This document shows, piece after piece, positions 33,059 to 34,878 of a DNA stretch of 34,878 bases (within the stretch, counting starts at the first letter, position 1; every line of letters starts with the position of its first letter). The notes under the pieces are model-generated. The model saw only the letters and a program-made list of their open reading frames with translations, was not told the DNA's origin and did not search any database. The position numbers and the translations under genes were made by a program. The DNA comes from an uncultured Geobacter sp. (GTDB lineage Bacteria > Desulfobacterota > Desulfuromonadia > Geobacterales > DSM-12255): assembly GCA_937860145.1 (NCBI GenBank), contig CALMBF010000126.1, positions 1-34,878 on the forward strand. The letters are read 5' to 3'.

Positions 33059-34878
33059 TCATTGCGTATTGAAAACCTGAACGGTCTTTCCCCGAGCAAC
33101 ATCCTCTTCCCGCACGGCCACCAACTGGAGACGCCCGCCTGCCTTCACGGTATACGGACCGGCGGCGTGCACATCACCCGAGCGCCCCTCTGTAGCATAC
33201 GGCACACAGAACGTGAACCGCCCGGAGCCGTCAACAACGGCAGCATCGCGATACGTGAACTCCCGGCTGCCGGAACTCTCCAGGTGCAGCTCAACGGTAA
33301 CGTCGGTACCGGGTTTTCCGTACCCCTGCAGCGAAGCACCCTGTACGAACTCGAACACCTTGTAGTTGCTTACCAAGCCGACGACCGGATCGGGGAACTT
33401 CCCGGGAGATTCATGTACCAGGCGGTAATTACCGACGGCGGAGGCGTCTTCCCCATTCAGGCGAAAGGCCGAACCGTCCTGAATATACAGTCGATAGAAC
33501 ATGGAGGCAAGTGGCCTGAAAGGGGAAGAGTGGGCTGCTTGCCGAAATTTACCCGTCCGCCGGCCGAATTCGGCAATATCCCGGAACTGGCCAAGCGACC
33601 CGGAAATGTTGCTCAGCAGCAGATAGCGCACCCGGTTATCCACGAGTATCTGCCGTGCGGATAGGGGATCGGTATTGGTCAGGAACGACGTCGACTCGTA
33701 CAGGCCATGGGTCTCCCAGCCAAAATTGGTCGCCAGCGTCGGACGCTCAGCCACGTAGTCCACATAGGCACCCAACCCCCACTCCGAAAGGACACCGTAT
33801 TCGGGCATCGATCTCGGCTGGAGGAAAAAGGATGTCACCGGCGTTTTGTCACGCAGCCATTTCAGGGTCTCCTGCAGGTCGTACTTTTCATAATCCGCCA
33901 GTCCGAGGTGGGGCAGGCCCATCAGAAATCCGGCAGTCGGCGCAAGTGTCGCTGCGAGTACCCCCCCCGTCAGGACGGATGGTAACCTCTGAGTGCCGGC
34001 GAGGGACAACCGCTCGCGAAACTGCACCGCCACATAACCGCCGCCAAGGGCAAGGGTGATCGCGGTCAGGTGAACGTACCGTTCGCGGAAAAGGGGAAGT
34101 ACCCAGAAGACGCTCCCCCAGACGACAAACAGCGTCACGGGGAAGGCGCGGAACGATCCCCGCTTCCCCTGCCGGACCAGAGCCACCATGAGGAGGGGAA
34201 AGAGCCAGTAAAGAAGGGAGAGTGTCTCCGTCGCATGCCAGAGATCCAGCCTTCCGGAGGGGAAAAGTATGGGGCGTAGTTCTGAAATGGAGTCAAGCCA
34301 CGGATCCCTGCCGCCGATGACCGCCAGACCGGAAAGAAGTTCGCGGACCGCCTTCCTCCCCCATGGCACCAGCAGGACAGCGGCTCCTCCTGCGCACACA
34401 CCTGCCACGAGCCGCGGCCACAACCGCCTGCCGTCTCCCTGAAGCCGGGCAAGAAGATGAAAAACAGCCCCTGCCCCCCCCAGCACCACCACGTGGAACC
34501 ATGAAACAATGCCGAAACTCAGCCCGCCTGCCGTATCCCAGACGTTGATCACGCAGAGGGGGACCAGAATCAACGCACCCCAGAGGGAAGCATCGCGTCC
34601 CAGGAGAGCCGTCGGCCCCATATCCCTGCCGTACCGTGCCGCAAGGGAACAGTGCACGAAAAGGGCAAGGAGCGCCACGCCCCAGAAAATGATCGCCCCC
34701 CGCCACGTCATGATGGCAATGACCATCACGAATCCCATGACACGTGCGTCCGCGCTGCAGGGGAGTCCCTGCCGCACACGCTCTTCGCTTCGCAGCAGGA
34801 CAATGCAGATGAGCAGGCAGAGGATCGGCTCGACTGCATGATGGTCCAGTTCGGAAACCAGCGAATAGAGGATGTGGC
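33059..34878 (-). CDS. STT3/AglB-family oligosaccharyltransferase, N-terminus beyond window
   Basis: The frame is open to the right edge, so only about 605 C-terminal residues are visible. Three features identify the STT3 family. DHHAVE at 34829-34846 is the second acidic motif of periplasmic loops. SISE at about 34280-34291 matches the SVSE/TIxE loop motif. EWGLGAYVDYVAERPTLAT near 33727-33783 matches the WWDYG-containing region, here as W-G-L-G. Several membrane helices precede a periplasmic beta-rich C-terminal domain. Such enzymes transfer lipid-linked oligosaccharide to asparagine or another acceptor. It is in one operon with a GT2. The altered WWDYG box may change acceptor choice. It could alternatively be a single-sugar GT-C transferase. 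Confidence 0.78.
   Translation of the reverse strand, partial: HILYSLVSELDHHAVEPILCLLICIVLLRSEERVRQGLPCSADARVMGFVMVIAIMTWRGAIIFWGVALLALFVHCSLAARYGRDMGPTALLGRDASLWGALILVPLCVINVWDTAGGLSFGIVSWFHVVVLGGAGAVFHLLARLQGDGRRLWPRLVAGVCAGGAAVLLVPWGRKAVRELLSGLAVIGGRDPWLDSISELRPILFPSGRLDLWHATETLSLLYWLFPLLMVALVRQGKRGSFRAFPVTLFVVWGSVFWVLPLFRERYVHLTAITLALGGGYVAVQFRERLSLAGTQRLPSVLTGGVLAATLAPTAGFLMGLPHLGLADYEKYDLQETLKWLRDKTPVTSFFLQPRSMPEYGVLSEWGLGAYVDYVAERPTLATNFGWETHGLYESTSFLTNTDPLSARQILVDNRVRYLLLSNISGSLGQFRDIAEFGRRTGKFRQAAHSSPFRPLASMFYRLYIQDGSAFRLNGEDASAVGNYRLVHESPGKFPDPVVGLVSNYKVFEFVQGASLQGYGKPGTDVTVELHLESSGSREFTYRDAAVVDGSGRFTFCVPYATEGRSGDVHAAGPYTVKAGGRLQLVAVREEDVARGKTVQVFNTQ

Noticed and set aside
32297-33664. 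455-codon plus-strand frame spanning two genes
   Set aside because: It is antisense to the GT2 and STT3-like genes, whose motifs are clear. Its length comes from GC-rich codon bias.

Overview
The window looks like chromosome from a Geobacter-type dissimilatory metal reducer (Desulfuromonadia/Geobacterales). The basis is a PpcA-type triheme c7 cytochrome next to purE, a ResB/CcsB (System II) cytochrome c maturation pair, an octaheme and a tetraheme c-type cytochrome, and a sigma54-type promoter in front of the tetraheme gene. All genes I accept are on the minus strand, so transcription runs from high to low coordinates. I found no tRNA, rRNA, CRISPR array or intact insertion sequence.

Right end (about 31.8-34.9 kb): an STT3-family oligosaccharyltransferase cut by the window edge, a GT2 glycosyltransferase and purE form one tightly packed operon. 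Middle right (about 23.3-31.7 kb): the electron-transfer locus. In transcription order it holds ppcA with its own promoter and terminator, resB, ccsB, an octaheme periplasmic cytochrome, an NHL-repeat lipoprotein, an OmcE-like tetraheme cytochrome with a sigma54 promoter, a 5'-UTR hairpin and a strong terminator, and then a large outer-membrane beta-barrel protein. The order purE-ppcA-resB-resC-cytochromes-omcE matches what I remember of the Geobacter sulfurreducens ppcA/omcE neighbourhood. The set would supply heme attachment, periplasmic electron carriers, an extracellular cytochrome filament and an outer-membrane partner.

Left two thirds (about 1.05-23.2 kb): a surface-glycan island, visibly more AT-rich than its flanks from about 22.4 kb leftwards. 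It carries an ABC exporter (wzm and wzt, unusually separated by a gene for a secreted tail-fibre-like protein), a Wzx-type flippase, a GT-C membrane glycosyltransferase, four GT4 and one GT2 glycosyltransferases, a sugar epimerase/reductase, a polysaccharide pyruvyltransferase-family protein and three methyltransferases (one FkbM type). It also carries three different radical SAM proteins: one with an apparent N-terminal SPASM-like cysteine region, one with a C-terminal SPASM domain, and one of the B12-binding type. A 73-codon orphan ORF is translationally coupled to a GT4. Several junctions overlap by 1-4 bases, which indicates long operons. The island ends beside cysD, behind which lies a heptanucleotide tandem repeat at the window edge.

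The most interesting points are the three radical SAM enzymes and the small ORF inside a glycan island, the wzm/wzt split by a fibre-like protein, the sigma54-driven tetraheme nanowire candidate with its barrel partner, and the bacterial STT3 homologue. All identifications come from reading motifs by eye, without database searches.
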